Origin: Saccharibacillus sp. O23
Lineage (GTDB): Bacteria; Bacillota; Bacilli; Paenibacillales; Paenibacillaceae
Assembly (NCBI RefSeq): GCF_002205895.1
Contig: NZ_NJDE01000008.1
Span: forward strand, 186,001-250,000
Length of the DNA: 64,000 nt
Direction of reading: 5' to 3'
Both the position numbers and the translations under genes were made by a program. Of this stretch, positions 16,034 through 23,857 are shown piece by piece. Every line of letters begins with the position of its first letter. The stretch's first letter is position 1. The notes beneath the pieces are model-generated. The model did no database searches and was not told the DNA's origin. It worked only from the letters and a program-made list of their open reading frames with translations.

Positions 16034-17437
16034 TCAATCGTCTTCGCCTTCGAGCTTGCGCCATTTGCGCGCGGCGGAACCGCGCATCAGCCAAGCCAAT
16101 ACCAGCGCGGCGGCGAGCGAACCGAGCGCAAGCGTCGGATCGGTCGGCAGCGTCAGCAGGAACGGCAGCCACATAAAGGCGGCCGTGAGCAGCAGGACGC
16201 GCAGCATCACATGCAGCCCAGCGCGAAGGCGCGAATCTTCGGGGAGCGGATACAGCGACAGCCAGAGCGAATCGGTATGCTGGCGGCGCAGCCCGTTCAG
16301 CTGCACGCCGATCATGAACGTGAACAGCAGCAGCAGCGCTCCGCCCAGCCACGAGACGCGGGCGAGCAGCATGAGCACGAAGCCTACGACCGATAGTCTG
16401 ACCGCCATCCCCAGCAGATCGCCGCGGATAAACGCGCGGGTCAGCAGGAAGCGGTAAGCTTCCTCCGGTTTCCACGGAATCGACTTGCCGACGCCGGACA
16501 GCCAGCGGCGGCGATAAACGCGCGGGTCCTGCGTGGGCACGTCGACGAACCAGCCGAGCATGCGCATCGCCCGTCCGGCCTGCGCGCGTTCGACGGCGAT
16601 CAGTCGCTCCCACGGCACGCGATGTTTGGCCGGGAAGCGCAGCGCCAGCGCGTACAGCGCAGCGCCGATCAGCACGGCCGCCGCCGCAGGCAGCAGCGGC
16701 AGGCGGAACCAAGCCACGGCGATGCCGGCGGCCAGCAGCCAGCGCAGCAGCGCGAAAACGGAAGCTTGGCGGGCGGAGACCATTCGGTGCTCCTGCCATG
16801 CGCCGTACGCGAACAGCAGCTTCAATCCGAGCGCCAGCAGCAGGCTCGCCCACAGATCGGCATGATCGTCCGGCTGCACGCGGATATAGATCGGCCAAGC
16901 GACCAGCATGACGAGCCAAGTCACGAGCAGCTTGCCGATGATGCCGGCGCGCCAAGCCGGCGCGAAATAGGCGTTCATCTTCGTTTCGACCGGCAGCAGG
17001 AAGACCGTATCGGCGGGCTTCATGTACGTGCGGAAGCTGCTCCAAGCCGCCAGCGGGAACAGCAGCAGCGCCATGATCCAGCCCATCGGCAGATCTTTCG
17101 GCACGTCTTGCAGCACGGACGTGTACCACGCCGCGAACAGAATCAGCAGCAGCATCGTCGTGACGGCGAGGCCGCTCTGGATAATGTACGGCGTATACGG
17201 CAGAATCCGGCCGAGGAACAGCGAGCGGCGCTTTCCGCGCAGCGCCGCCATCCCTTCGGCCGTCATCGGCGCGACGGTGCCGGACGGCCAAGGCAGACCG
17301 CTAGAAGCCGGCGGACGCTGCTCGGCCGCGAAGCTTGCGCCCGTCGGCGCTTTAATCTCGCCGCTTCCGGAAGCCGCGCCGCGAGCCTCAAGCTCGCGGC
17401 GGTCTTCGCCGCCGGAGCCCGGACCGCGCGCGCTCAT
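16034..17437 (-). CDS. ecsB: ABC transporter permease, EcsB family
   Basis: A 467-residue polytopic membrane protein with about eight to ten hydrophobic segments (for example SGLAVTTMLLLILFAAWY, GWIMALLLFPLAAW, LLVTWLVMLVAWPIYI). It matches the EcsB permease, partner of EcsA; in B. subtilis the Ecs transporter affects secretion, competence and regulated intramembrane proteolysis by RasP. The ATG overlaps the ecsA stop as ATGA with GGAGG six bases upstream, so coupling fixes the start at 17437. This gives an N-terminal Gly/Ser/Pro-rich cytoplasmic extension of about 75 residues before the first membrane segment, longer than in B. subtilis EcsB (about 408 residues). Confidence 0.8.
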   Translation of the reverse strand: MSARGPGSGGEDRRELEARGAASGSGEIKAPTGASFAAEQRPPASSGLPWPSGTVAPMTAEGMAALRGKRRSLFLGRILPYTPYIIQSGLAVTTMLLLILFAAWYTSVLQDVPKDLPMGWIMALLLFPLAAWSSFRTYMKPADTVFLLPVETKMNAYFAPAWRAGIIGKLLVTWLVMLVAWPIYIRVQPDDHADLWASLLLALGLKLLFAYGAWQEHRMVSARQASVFALLRWLLAAGIAVAWFRLPLLPAAAAVLIGAALYALALRFPAKHRVPWERLIAVERAQAGRAMRMLGWFVDVPTQDPRVYRRRWLSGVGKSIPWKPEEAYRFLLTRAFIRGDLLGMAVRLSVVGFVLMLLARVSWLGGALLLLFTFMIGVQLNGLRRQHTDSLWLSLYPLPEDSRLRAGLHVMLRVLLLTAAFMWLPFLLTLPTDPTLALGSLAAALVLAWLMRGSAARKWRKLEGEDD

Positions 17438-18195
17438 TGGATGCCTCCGGCGCCTTCGGCCCGAACGAGTCGGTCGAAGATGTCTTCGAGCGGCGCGCCC
17501 GGCATGTTCGACGCCGAGCGAATGTCTTCCAGCGTGCCCTGCACGAGAATGCGTCCTTTGTGCAGGATCACGAAACGATTGCAGTAGTTTTCGATCGTCG
17601 ACAAGATATGCGAACTCAGCAGGATCGAAGCGCCTTCCCGATTGACTTCGACCATGTAATCGAGCAGATCCCGAATCCCGAGCGGATCGAGGCCGAGGAA
17701 CGGTTCGTCGATGACGTACAAAGGCGGTCGCGCGATAAACGCGCACATGATCATGACCTTCTGCTTCATCCCTTTCGACAGATGCGAAGAAAGGCTGTGC
17801 TCTTTGTCTTTCATGTAGAACAGCTTGAGCAGGCGCTCGGCCCGTTCTTCGAACACGGCCGGGTCTACGCCGTAAGCGCGGGCCGTGAACTCCATATGTT
17901 CCCGCACGGTCAGTTCTTCGTACAGCACCGGCGATTCCGGCACGAACGCGAGCGACGCGCGGTAGCGGTCGGGATCGTCTTTGAGCAGCGCGCCGCCGAT
18001 CCGGACTTCGCCTTCTTTGGGAGACATCAGCCCGAGGATATGTTTCATGGTCGTGCTCTTGCCGGCTCCGTTCAGCCCGATCAGCCCGACCATCTCGCCG
18101 GTTCCGACTTCGAAATCGACGCCGTGCAGCACGGGCTTGTTGACGCTGTAACCGCCGGTCAAGTTGCCTACTTTCAATGCGGCCTGTTCACTCAT
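17434..18195 (-). CDS. ecsA: ABC transporter ATP-binding protein, EcsA family
   Basis: A 253-residue ABC ATPase. Walker A is GLNGAGKST (about residues 39-47), the Q-loop region FVPESP follows, the signature is LSKGMKQK and Walker B is LYVIDEPFLGLD. The LSKGMKQ signature and overall length fit EcsA better than a drug exporter. It would energise the EcsB permease encoded immediately downstream with a four-base overlap. GAGGTGAAGG lies just before the ATG. A 10-base direct repeat (18217-18236) sits in the promoter region and a very stable hairpin separates it from the helicase gene. Confidence 0.85.
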   Translation of the reverse strand: MSEQAALKVGNLTGGYSVNKPVLHGVDFEVGTGEMVGLIGLNGAGKSTTMKHILGLMSPKEGEVRIGGALLKDDPDRYRASLAFVPESPVLYEELTVREHMEFTARAYGVDPAVFEERAERLLKLFYMKDKEHSLSSHLSKGMKQKVMIMCAFIARPPLYVIDEPFLGLDPLGIRDLLDYMVEVNREGASILLSSHILSTIENYCNRFVILHKGRILVQGTLEDIRSASNMPGAPLEDIFDRLVRAEGAGGIQ

Positions 18196-18216
18196 TATCC
18201 TTCACCTCTTCTATAT

Positions 18217-18236
18217 CTGATGCGATCTGATGCGAT
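18217..18236. repeat. Tandem 10-base direct repeat upstream of ecsA
   Basis: CTGATGCGAT occurs twice back to back, 22 bases before the ecsA start. A 10-base period puts both copies on one face of the helix, which would suit a regulator site, but it may be a chance slippage product. Confidence 0.5.
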
Positions 18237-18255
18237 CCGGGTGTTCCCGGGCGGC

Positions 18256-18294
18256 TCGAAGCCCCGCCGGCGTCAAGACGCGGCGGGGCTTCGA
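18256..18294 (-). terminator. Very stable hairpin between helicase gene and ecsA, terminator-like without T run
   Basis: A 39-base near-perfect hairpin: arms TCGAAGCCCCGCCGGCGTC and GACGCGGCGGGGCTTCGA, a two-base loop and one bulged G. It lies 80 bases after the helicase stop. It has no T run on either strand, so it may end or protect the helicase mRNA rather than be a classical intrinsic terminator. Confidence 0.5.
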
Positions 18295-18376
18295 CGATAC
18301 CGCCGCCGTTCCGGCAGCAAAGAAGCGGCCGCCCCGTCAAGCCGAAGCCGACGAAGCGGACGGAACCGAATCGGGG

Positions 18377-19825
18377 TTACGAAGGGTCCTGCGAGGACCG
18401 CTTGTCTTTGAGCCATTTCGGCGCGCCTTTGTCTTTGTTCGGCTGTTTCTTGCCGCCTTTCGAGCCGCGGCCGGCCGAAGCTGCCGGCTTGCCCGGGTTC
18501 GTCCGGCCCGGAGCGGCCGAACGCTGCGGCGATTCGCCGCGCGCGGAGCTCGCCGCGTCCGAATCCGATGCGCCGCCCTGCGGAGCGGGGCTTGCGCCCG
18601 CTTCGCTCCGGCCGGCCGGCGAAGTTCCGGCCGATTTTTTCGGCGTCCGCCGCGCGGCGCCCGAACGGCGCTCTTCCGCCTCCGCCGGCGTCAGCACCGC
18701 GCCATCGTACAAGGTGCGCGGCTCGATCTTGGTCTCCAGTTCGCGCGAGAACTTGCGCATGATGAACTCCTGCCGGTCGGTCACGATCGAGACCGACAGA
18801 CCTTTGCGTCCCATGCGGCCCGTCCGGCCGGCCCGGTGGACGTAATGCTCCGAATCGGTTGCCGGGTCGAGATGCACGACCAGTTCCAATCCCGGAATGT
18901 CCAAGCCGCGCGCCGCCACGTCGGTCGCGACCAGCAGACGGAATTTGCCGCTTCTGAACTGCGACAGCACCGTGGCGCGGGTTACTTTGTCGGCATCGCC
19001 GTAGAGCGTGCGCGCCGCCAATCCGAGGTGGTTCAGCTTCGCTTCCACCTCGGCGATCGTGTTGGCTTGATTCACGAACACGATCGCGCGCTGCGGATTG
19101 TAATGCCGAACCACGCGGCGCAGAATATCGATGCGATCGCGTTCTTCGCAGACGAAATACAGATGCTGCGTGGTCTTCGCCAATTTCTGTTCCGGTTCGA
19201 TGCCCACGTCGGCCGGGTCGCGCATCTCGCGATCCGCCAGCGCCCGAACGTCGGGGCCGAGCGTCGCGGACAGGAAGATCAGCTGCCGGTCGCGCAGCGA
19301 GCCTTTGAGCAGCGCGCGAATATCGTCCGCGCCGCCGAGCTGGAAGATCTGATCCGCTTCGTCGAGCACGACGGTCCGCGCTTCGTGCAGCTTCAATTTG
19401 CGCGTGGACAGCAGCTCGCGCAGCCGTCCAGGCGTGCCGACGACCAGATGCGGCCGATGGCGCAGCTTCTCGACCTGCCGCGCCGCCGAAGCGCCGCCGA
19501 TCAAGCCGATCGTGGAAACGCCGAGCGGCTCGCCGTATTTCTCGCCTTCGCGCACGATCTGCATCGCGAGCTCTTGAGTCGGCGCGATCACCAGCACTTG
19601 GCTTTCTTTCTTATCGGGATCGATCCGCTGCAAGAGCGGCAGCAGATAAGCGAGCGTCTTGCCCGTGCCGGTCTGCGATTGAGCCAGCACGTCGCGGCCT
19701 TCCAGAATATACGGAATCGCTTCCGCTTGAATCGGACTGGGTTTGCCGATTCCGTATTCAAGCAGCGCGTTCGTCAGCGCCTCGCCGATGCCGAGCTGCG
19801 CGAATTGTTCGATATCTCTTGTCAT
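18377..19825 (-). CDS. DEAD-box ATP-dependent RNA helicase
   Basis: A 482-residue helicase. Motifs in order: Q motif PSPIQAEAIP, Walker A AQSQTGTGKT, PTQELA, TPGRL, VLDEAD, the SAT motif as FLSATL, ARGLDIPGLELVVH and HRAGRTGRMG. The last 110 residues are a low-complexity Ser/Gly/Ala/Arg/Lys tail, the kind used for RNA or ribosome contact in CshA/CshB-type helicases. The likely role is RNA unwinding in decay or ribosome assembly, especially in the cold. The start at 19825 has AAAGGTGG ten bases upstream; the longer frame from 19924 would run through a terminator hairpin and the promoter. Confidence 0.85.
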   Translation of the reverse strand: MTRDIEQFAQLGIGEALTNALLEYGIGKPSPIQAEAIPYILEGRDVLAQSQTGTGKTLAYLLPLLQRIDPDKKESQVLVIAPTQELAMQIVREGEKYGEPLGVSTIGLIGGASAARQVEKLRHRPHLVVGTPGRLRELLSTRKLKLHEARTVVLDEADQIFQLGGADDIRALLKGSLRDRQLIFLSATLGPDVRALADREMRDPADVGIEPEQKLAKTTQHLYFVCEERDRIDILRRVVRHYNPQRAIVFVNQANTIAEVEAKLNHLGLAARTLYGDADKVTRATVLSQFRSGKFRLLVATDVAARGLDIPGLELVVHLDPATDSEHYVHRAGRTGRMGRKGLSVSIVTDRQEFIMRKFSRELETKIEPRTLYDGAVLTPAEAEERRSGAARRTPKKSAGTSPAGRSEAGASPAPQGGASDSDAASSARGESPQRSAAPGRTNPGKPAASAGRGSKGGKKQPNKDKGAPKWLKDKRSSQDPS

Positions 19826-19867
19826 TTCTTTTGTTCCACCTTTGTGTTCAGTCGTGTCCTTCCTCTT

Positions 19868-19873
19868 ATTATA
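19868..19873 (-). promoter_or_regulatory. Probable -10 element of the DEAD-box helicase gene
   Basis: Minus-strand TATAAT lying 42 bases before the start codon, downstream of the 19.92 kb terminator. The -35 is not clear. Confidence 0.5.
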
Positions 19874-19922
19874 GGTGGAATCGCGGCAAATCCCAAATGC
19901 AAAATGAAAGAAGGGATCCAAC

Positions 19923-19964
19923 AAAAAAGCTTTCTTTCGTCGGATTCGACAAAAGAAAGCTTAA
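19923..19964 (-). terminator. Intrinsic terminator upstream of the helicase gene
   Basis: Stem AAGCTTTCTTT / AAAGAAAGCTT, extended inward by TCG/CGA pairing, with a T run on the minus strand. It separates the stress-protein transcript from the helicase gene. Confidence 0.75.
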
Positions 19965-20036
19965 AAGTTGAAGCGGCAGGTCCCGATCGCTCGGCTATTC
20001 TCCGAATGATCCCGACCGCTTCTTGGTCTTTTCCGC

Positions 20037-20077
20037 GAAAAGCTGCCGATCGTTCGACGATTGCGCACGATCGGCAG
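20037..20077 (-). terminator. Hairpin after the universal stress protein gene
   Basis: Ten-base stem CTGCCGATCG / CGATCGGCAG with a 15-base loop, followed on the minus strand by CTTTTC. With the 19.92 kb hairpin it forms a double terminator. Confidence 0.65.
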
Positions 20078-20087
20078 TCCGCTTTTC

Positions 20088-20507
20088 TTAACGGATCGTC
20101 ATCACCGGGCAAGGCGCGTGTTGGATCACTTTATGGCTGACGCTGCCGAGCAGCAATTCCGCCGCCAGACTTTGTCCGCGCGTGCCCATCACGATCAGAT
20201 CGCAGCTCTCGCGGCTCGCGAACTCGCAAATCTCGCGCGCGGGATCGCCTTTGCGAAGCATTGCCGCGTATTCCAATCCCGAAGCCTCGAGCGTCGCTTC
20301 GATCGGCTTCAACAGTTCGCGCCCTTCTTCTTCGATCCGTTCGTCCGGATCGACGCCGAACGGCGGCTCGACCATCGCCACGGACGGGTCGACGTGCAGC
20401 ACCGTAATCTTCGGCGGCTCGGCAAAAGATTTTCCGAGTTTGACCGCTTCTTCCAGCGCATGGCCCGAACCGGCCGAACCGTCTACCGCTACCACGATAT
20501 GTTTCAT
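20088..20507 (-). CDS. Universal stress protein (UspA family)
   Basis: A 139-residue single-domain UspA-fold protein: N-terminal HIVVAVDGSAGSGHAL and the C-terminal ATP-binding loop GTRGQSLAAELLLGSVS (G-2x-G-9x-G-S), which marks the nucleotide-binding class. Such proteins bind ATP and support survival under stress, usually without a single defined reaction. The start at 20507 gives the usual family length and has AAGGAAGCGGAG just upstream; an ATG at 20558 would add a Lys/Asp-rich stretch atypical of the family. It follows the MFS transporter gene by 56 bases and may be read through from it. Confidence 0.85.
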   Translation of the reverse strand: MKHIVVAVDGSAGSGHALEEAVKLGKSFAEPPKITVLHVDPSVAMVEPPFGVDPDERIEEEGRELLKPIEATLEASGLEYAAMLRKGDPAREICEFASRESCDLIVMGTRGQSLAAELLLGSVSHKVIQHAPCPVMTIR

Positions 20508-20563
20508 CTTCTCCGCTTCCTTTCGCTGATCGTTTTTGTCTTTCTGTTTCTTACCCATTTCGC

Positions 20564-21799
20564 TTAATGGCTGATCGCTTCGTCGATATGCGACAGATGG
20601 CGGCGGCGCGCCAGCAGAGCGACCACGCCGATCACGACCATCGCCGCGCCGAAGTAGAACGGCATTTCCGCGCTGAACCATTCGGCCAGCTTACCGGCCA
20701 AGAACGGCGATACCGCGCCGCCCATGAAGCGGACGAAACTGTAAGCCGCCGAAGCCGTGGAACGTTCGACCGGAGCGGACTCCATGACGGCCGTCGTGAT
20801 CAGCGTATTGTTGATGCCGAGGAACGCGCCGGCCACGATGACGCAGACGATAACGGTCGTCGGGCTGCCCATGACCGTGCCTACGGCCATCACGAGCAGG
20901 TCGATCGCGAACAGCGTCAGCATGACGGCCATCGAACGCACGGTGCCGAAACGGCTTTGGATACGCGGCGCGACGAACACGGACGTGATCGCCAACAGCA
21001 GGCCCCAACCGAAGAAGACGTAGCCGAGCCCGTGCTCGTCGAGCTCCATCACATACGGCGAATACGCCATCAGGGTGAAGAAGCCGAAGTTGTACAAGAA
21101 TGCCACGATGCCCAGCGTCATCAGCGACGGGTAACCCAATGCTTTGAACGGATCGGACAACTTGCTGGTCGTTTTCGGTTTCGGAATCTTCGGCAGCAGC
21201 ACGGTAACCGCTACGAAAGCCAGCGCCATCAATACGCTGACGCCGAAGAACGGGCCTCTCCACGAGATGGAGCCCAGTTCGCCGCCGAGCAGCGGACCGA
21301 CCGCGATGCCGAGACCCAGCGCCGCTTCGTACAAGATGATCGCTTTGGCCGTGCCCGACGTGGACAGACCGACGATCGCCGACAGCGCCGTCGCGATGAA
21401 CAGCGCGTTGCCGAGTCCCCAACCGCCGCGGAATCCGACGATCCCCGCGATGGTGCTCGACGAACCGGCCAGCGCCGAGAAGACGACGGTCAGCAGAATG
21501 CCGCTGAGCAGCGTCTTTTTGACGCCGATGCGGCTGGATACGAACCCGGTGATCAGCATCGCGACCCCGGTCACGAAGTTATAACTGGTGAACAGCAGCG
21601 AGACTTGGCTCGGCGACGCCTGAAGCTGCTTGGCGATCGCCGGCAGAATCGGATCGACCAACCCGATACCCATAAACGAGATGATGCAGGCGAACATGAC
21701 GGCCCAGACCGCCTTCGGCTGCGATAAAAAACCGCCTTCCTTCAGGGTTTTCCCCTCCGGAGGCAGCGATTTCGTACGAACTTGCGTTTCGCTTTTCAT
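20564..21799 (-). CDS. MFS transporter, DHA1-like multidrug efflux family
   Basis: A 411-residue protein with 12 predicted membrane helices. The N-terminal half carries the MFS loop GFVSSRIGVKKTLL (motif A type) after helix 2, and ALGLGIAVGPLLGG matches motif C, the mark of antiporters (drug/H+ exporters). There is a short cytoplasmic N-terminus of about 30 residues. Its start overlaps the stop of the MerR gene, so the regulator and pump form one operon; the likely role is inducible export of a toxic compound sensed by the MerR protein. GGAGGG is nine bases before the ATG. Confidence 0.85.
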   Translation of the reverse strand: MKSETQVRTKSLPPEGKTLKEGGFLSQPKAVWAVMFACIISFMGIGLVDPILPAIAKQLQASPSQVSLLFTSYNFVTGVAMLITGFVSSRIGVKKTLLSGILLTVVFSALAGSSSTIAGIVGFRGGWGLGNALFIATALSAIVGLSTSGTAKAIILYEAALGLGIAVGPLLGGELGSISWRGPFFGVSVLMALAFVAVTVLLPKIPKPKTTSKLSDPFKALGYPSLMTLGIVAFLYNFGFFTLMAYSPYVMELDEHGLGYVFFGWGLLLAITSVFVAPRIQSRFGTVRSMAVMLTLFAIDLLVMAVGTVMGSPTTVIVCVIVAGAFLGINNTLITTAVMESAPVERSTASAAYSFVRFMGGAVSPFLAGKLAEWFSAEMPFYFGAAMVVIGVVALLARRRHLSHIDEAISH

Positions 21800-22287
21800 T
21801 TTCTTGTTCCCTCCATGTCGTTCTTGGTTGATTGCGGATCATGCTCGGCTTCCAATCTTGCGATGCCGGCCGAGACCCGATCGCGAAATTGTTCGAGTTC
21901 CTGCTTCATCGATAGGATCTTATCGATCTTCTCCTGCAGGGCGCGAAGCTGCGCGTCCAGCGCTCCGTCCATTTCCCGCAGCTTGGCGAGTTTGAGTTCG
22001 GGCTCTTGAATCTGCGGATACAACTGCCGGTGTCCGGTCAGTTCCTGCGCATAGACGATGTACTCCTGAATTTCCTGAAGCGAAAATCCCAAAACGTCGC
22101 GCGCTTCGATCACTCGCCGCAGATGCTCGATATGCTCTTGGGTGTACCGCCGCGTTCCGCCTTCGCTGCGTTCGGGCGCGGGCATCAGTCCGATCTCTTC
22201 GTAATAACGGATCGTGCGTTTGGTTAAGCCGGTCTCCCGAGCGACATCATCGATCTTATAAGAAGTCACGTCCTTATAAGAAGTCAC
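21796..22287 (-). CDS. MerR-family transcriptional regulator
   Basis: A 163-residue MerR regulator: winged HTH at residues about 10-80 (YKIDDVARETGLTKRTIRYYEEIGLM), then a long dimerisation coiled coil and a short C-terminus without an obvious metal-cysteine set, so it more likely senses an organic compound. It overlaps the MFS gene and probably controls it and itself. The GTG at 22287 has GGAGGAG about six bases upstream. The first 12 codons contain a tandem duplication: VTSYK D VTSYK I is encoded by two copies of GTGACTTCTTATAAG, so a second GTG lies six codons on. Confidence 0.85.
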   Translation of the reverse strand: MTSYKDVTSYKIDDVARETGLTKRTIRYYEEIGLMPAPERSEGGTRRYTQEHIEHLRRVIEARDVLGFSLQEIQEYIVYAQELTGHRQLYPQIQEPELKLAKLREMDGALDAQLRALQEKIDKILSMKQELEQFRDRVSAGIARLEAEHDPQSTKNDMEGTRK

Positions 22288-22350
22288 GTCTACTCCTCCT
22301 TTTCAGAAATGATTCCGTCTGTTTCGTAATATTTCAACATTTACATATGA

Positions 22351-22379
22351 ATATTACTACATATTAACGTTAACGTCAA
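22351..22379 (-). promoter_or_regulatory. Promoter of the merR-MFS operon with AACGTT repeats
   Basis: Minus-strand -35 TTGACG (22374-22379), 17-base spacer, -10 TAATAT (22351-22356). The -35 and spacer are embedded in AACGTTGACGTTAACGTT, which contains the palindrome CGTTAACG, a plausible operator for the MerR protein. MerR activators often use 19-base spacers; 17 here suggests repression or a different activation mode. Confidence 0.6.
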
Positions 22380-22407
22380 CGTTAGATTTCAATTTTTATG
22401 AGGCAAA

Positions 22408-22444
22408 AGAAAAACCGCCTTTCTCCGAAATCGGAGAACGCGGT
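22408..22444 (-). terminator. Terminator after the small conserved protein gene
   Basis: Minus-strand stem ACCGCGTTCTCCGA / TCGGAGAAAGGCGGT (one bulge) followed by TTTTCTTTT. It lies 36 bases after the stop at 22480 and isolates that gene from the merR promoter. Confidence 0.75.
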
Positions 22445-22479
22445 CATGAAAAGTCGTCGGCGCGAGCGGCGCGATCTGT

Positions 22480-22764
22480 TTATTCGGGCGGCATCGATTT
22501 GAAACGGGCGATAAAATCGCCGGGGTCCGTGTTGACGGTATACGAAAACACGCCGATGCTCGTATGCAGATACAGCATGCCGATCCCGCCGCCGATCCGG
22601 CGGTACGACATGTCGAAGACGTCGCGCAGCGGAAATTCCCGGCGATGCGTCGTGATGCGGTCATGGTACAGATCGAGCCGCCGGTTCGAGACGATCCGTT
22701 CCTGCCGGCCTTCCGCCACTTCGCGCTGCACCTGATAATAGGGTTGCGACGCCAGCCATCTCAT
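22480..22764 (-). CDS. Small conserved protein, PH-like composition, unknown function
   Basis: A 94-residue soluble protein beginning MRWLASQPYYQVQREVAEG with an alternating beta-type pattern (NRRLDLYHDRITT, MLYLHTSIGVFSYTVNT) ending in FIARFKSM. The many short beta strands and the final helix resemble a small PH-like domain, but that is a shape impression only. The start at 22764 has GGGAGGAG nine bases upstream; the longer frame from 22833 lacks a site. It stands alone between an SDR gene and its terminator. Confidence 0.6.
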   Translation of the reverse strand: MRWLASQPYYQVQREVAEGRQERIVSNRRLDLYHDRITTHRREFPLRDVFDMSYRRIGGGIGMLYLHTSIGVFSYTVNTDPGDFIARFKSMPPE

Positions 22765-22851
22765 TCGTCGACACTCCTCCCTTTTATGAAGAACATACCC
22801 CGAACAAGCGCAGGCCGCCAAGCATCGCCGCAATTCGGAACCTCTCTCCGA

Positions 22852-23655
22852 TCAAAATCCGCCTCGGGAATGAATGATCTGTCCGGTGATCCAGCAGGCG
22901 TCGTCGCTCGCGAGAAAAGCGATCAAACGCGCCGCGTCTTCGGGCAGCCCGATCCGTCCCGTCGGAAAAGCGGGCAGGATCTGCTTTTTGAACGCTTCGT
23001 CCATCCAACCCGAATCGGTAGGACCGGGATCGACGGCGTTCACCGTGATATGCAGAGGAGCCAATTCGGCGGCGAGCGATTCGGTGAACACGGAGATCGC
23101 GCCTTTGGTAGCGGCGTAGATCAGGTTGCCGGGCATCGGCCCTTTGCCTTGTCCCGACGTCATATTGATGATACGCGCTCCCCGCTCGGCGGAAACGGTC
23201 GTATCCCCGTTCTGCTGCCCAGTTTCGATCATGCGCGCGAACTCGGCAGCCAGCATGAACGTCCCGCGCATATTGACCGCGCAATGCGCGTCGATCAAAG
23301 CGTCCGTCAATTGGCGAAAATCGGCATCGATGCCGTACGCCGCGTTATTGACGAGCACGTTCGGAACGCCGACCTGCTCGCGCGCTTCGTTGAGCAGCCC
23401 GATTTCCGCGCCCGGCTTCGACAAATCCGCGGACGCATGTCCGACGCGCACGCCGAAGGCTTGAAGTTCTTGAGCGAATGTCTCGGGCCAGCTCGCATCG
23501 GCGGTCTCCGGGTACAGCTCTTGGTCATAAGGTTTAAAATACGTAAAAAATACGTCCGCGCCTTCCGAAGCCAGCGCGCGGCAGATCGCGGCTCCGATCC
23601 CTTCGGACCGTCCCGCTCCGGTGACGATCGCCGTTTTGCCTTGCAGTTTGCCCAT
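22852..23655 (-). CDS. SDR family oxidoreductase (3-oxoacyl-ACP reductase-like)
   Basis: A 267-residue short-chain dehydrogenase/reductase. The Rossmann glycine motif is TGAGRSEGIG near residue 13, VNNAAYG is the structural NNAG motif, and the catalytic set is Ser in NMTSGQG with YAATK (Tyr...Lys). VNAVDPGPTDSGWM closes the active site. A long insertion after strand 2 (YFKPYDQELYPETADASWPE) is seen in the subgroup annotated 3-ketoacyl-ACP reductase-like in Bacilli. The substrate is unknown. GGAGG is nine bases before the ATG at 23655. Confidence 0.85.
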   Translation of the reverse strand: MGKLQGKTAIVTGAGRSEGIGAAICRALASEGADVFFTYFKPYDQELYPETADASWPETFAQELQAFGVRVGHASADLSKPGAEIGLLNEAREQVGVPNVLVNNAAYGIDADFRQLTDALIDAHCAVNMRGTFMLAAEFARMIETGQQNGDTTVSAERGARIINMTSGQGKGPMPGNLIYAATKGAISVFTESLAAELAPLHITVNAVDPGPTDSGWMDEAFKKQILPAFPTGRIGLPEDAARLIAFLASDDACWITGQIIHSRGGF

Positions 23656-23790
23656 TTTCCGATTCCTCCATCCTGCGTACGAACCAAGCCTTTTCGTACG
23701 TGTTCGCACGCGCGGTTTGCTCGATTGTAAAAGGCGGACGCTGCCCTGTCAAGAAACGCCGTCCGGAAAAGCAGCCAAAAGAGCGCAGCG

Positions 23791-23838
23791 AAAAACCCGC
23801 CGGAAGCCTCCCCGATCGATCAGGAAACTTCCGGCGGG
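23791..23838 (-). terminator. Terminator after the second SDR gene
   Basis: Stem CCCGCCGGAAG / CTTCCGGCGGG with a 21-base loop; the minus strand ends in GGGTTTTTCG. It begins 20 bases after the stop at 23858. Confidence 0.8.
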
Positions 23839-23857
23839 CTTCTCGTCCGCGTGCGAG

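Noticed and set aside
17437-17746. N-terminal 103-codon extension of EcsB
   Set aside because: It is antiphase to ecsA, has no ribosome site, and the ATGA overlap with GGAGG gives a clear start at 17437.
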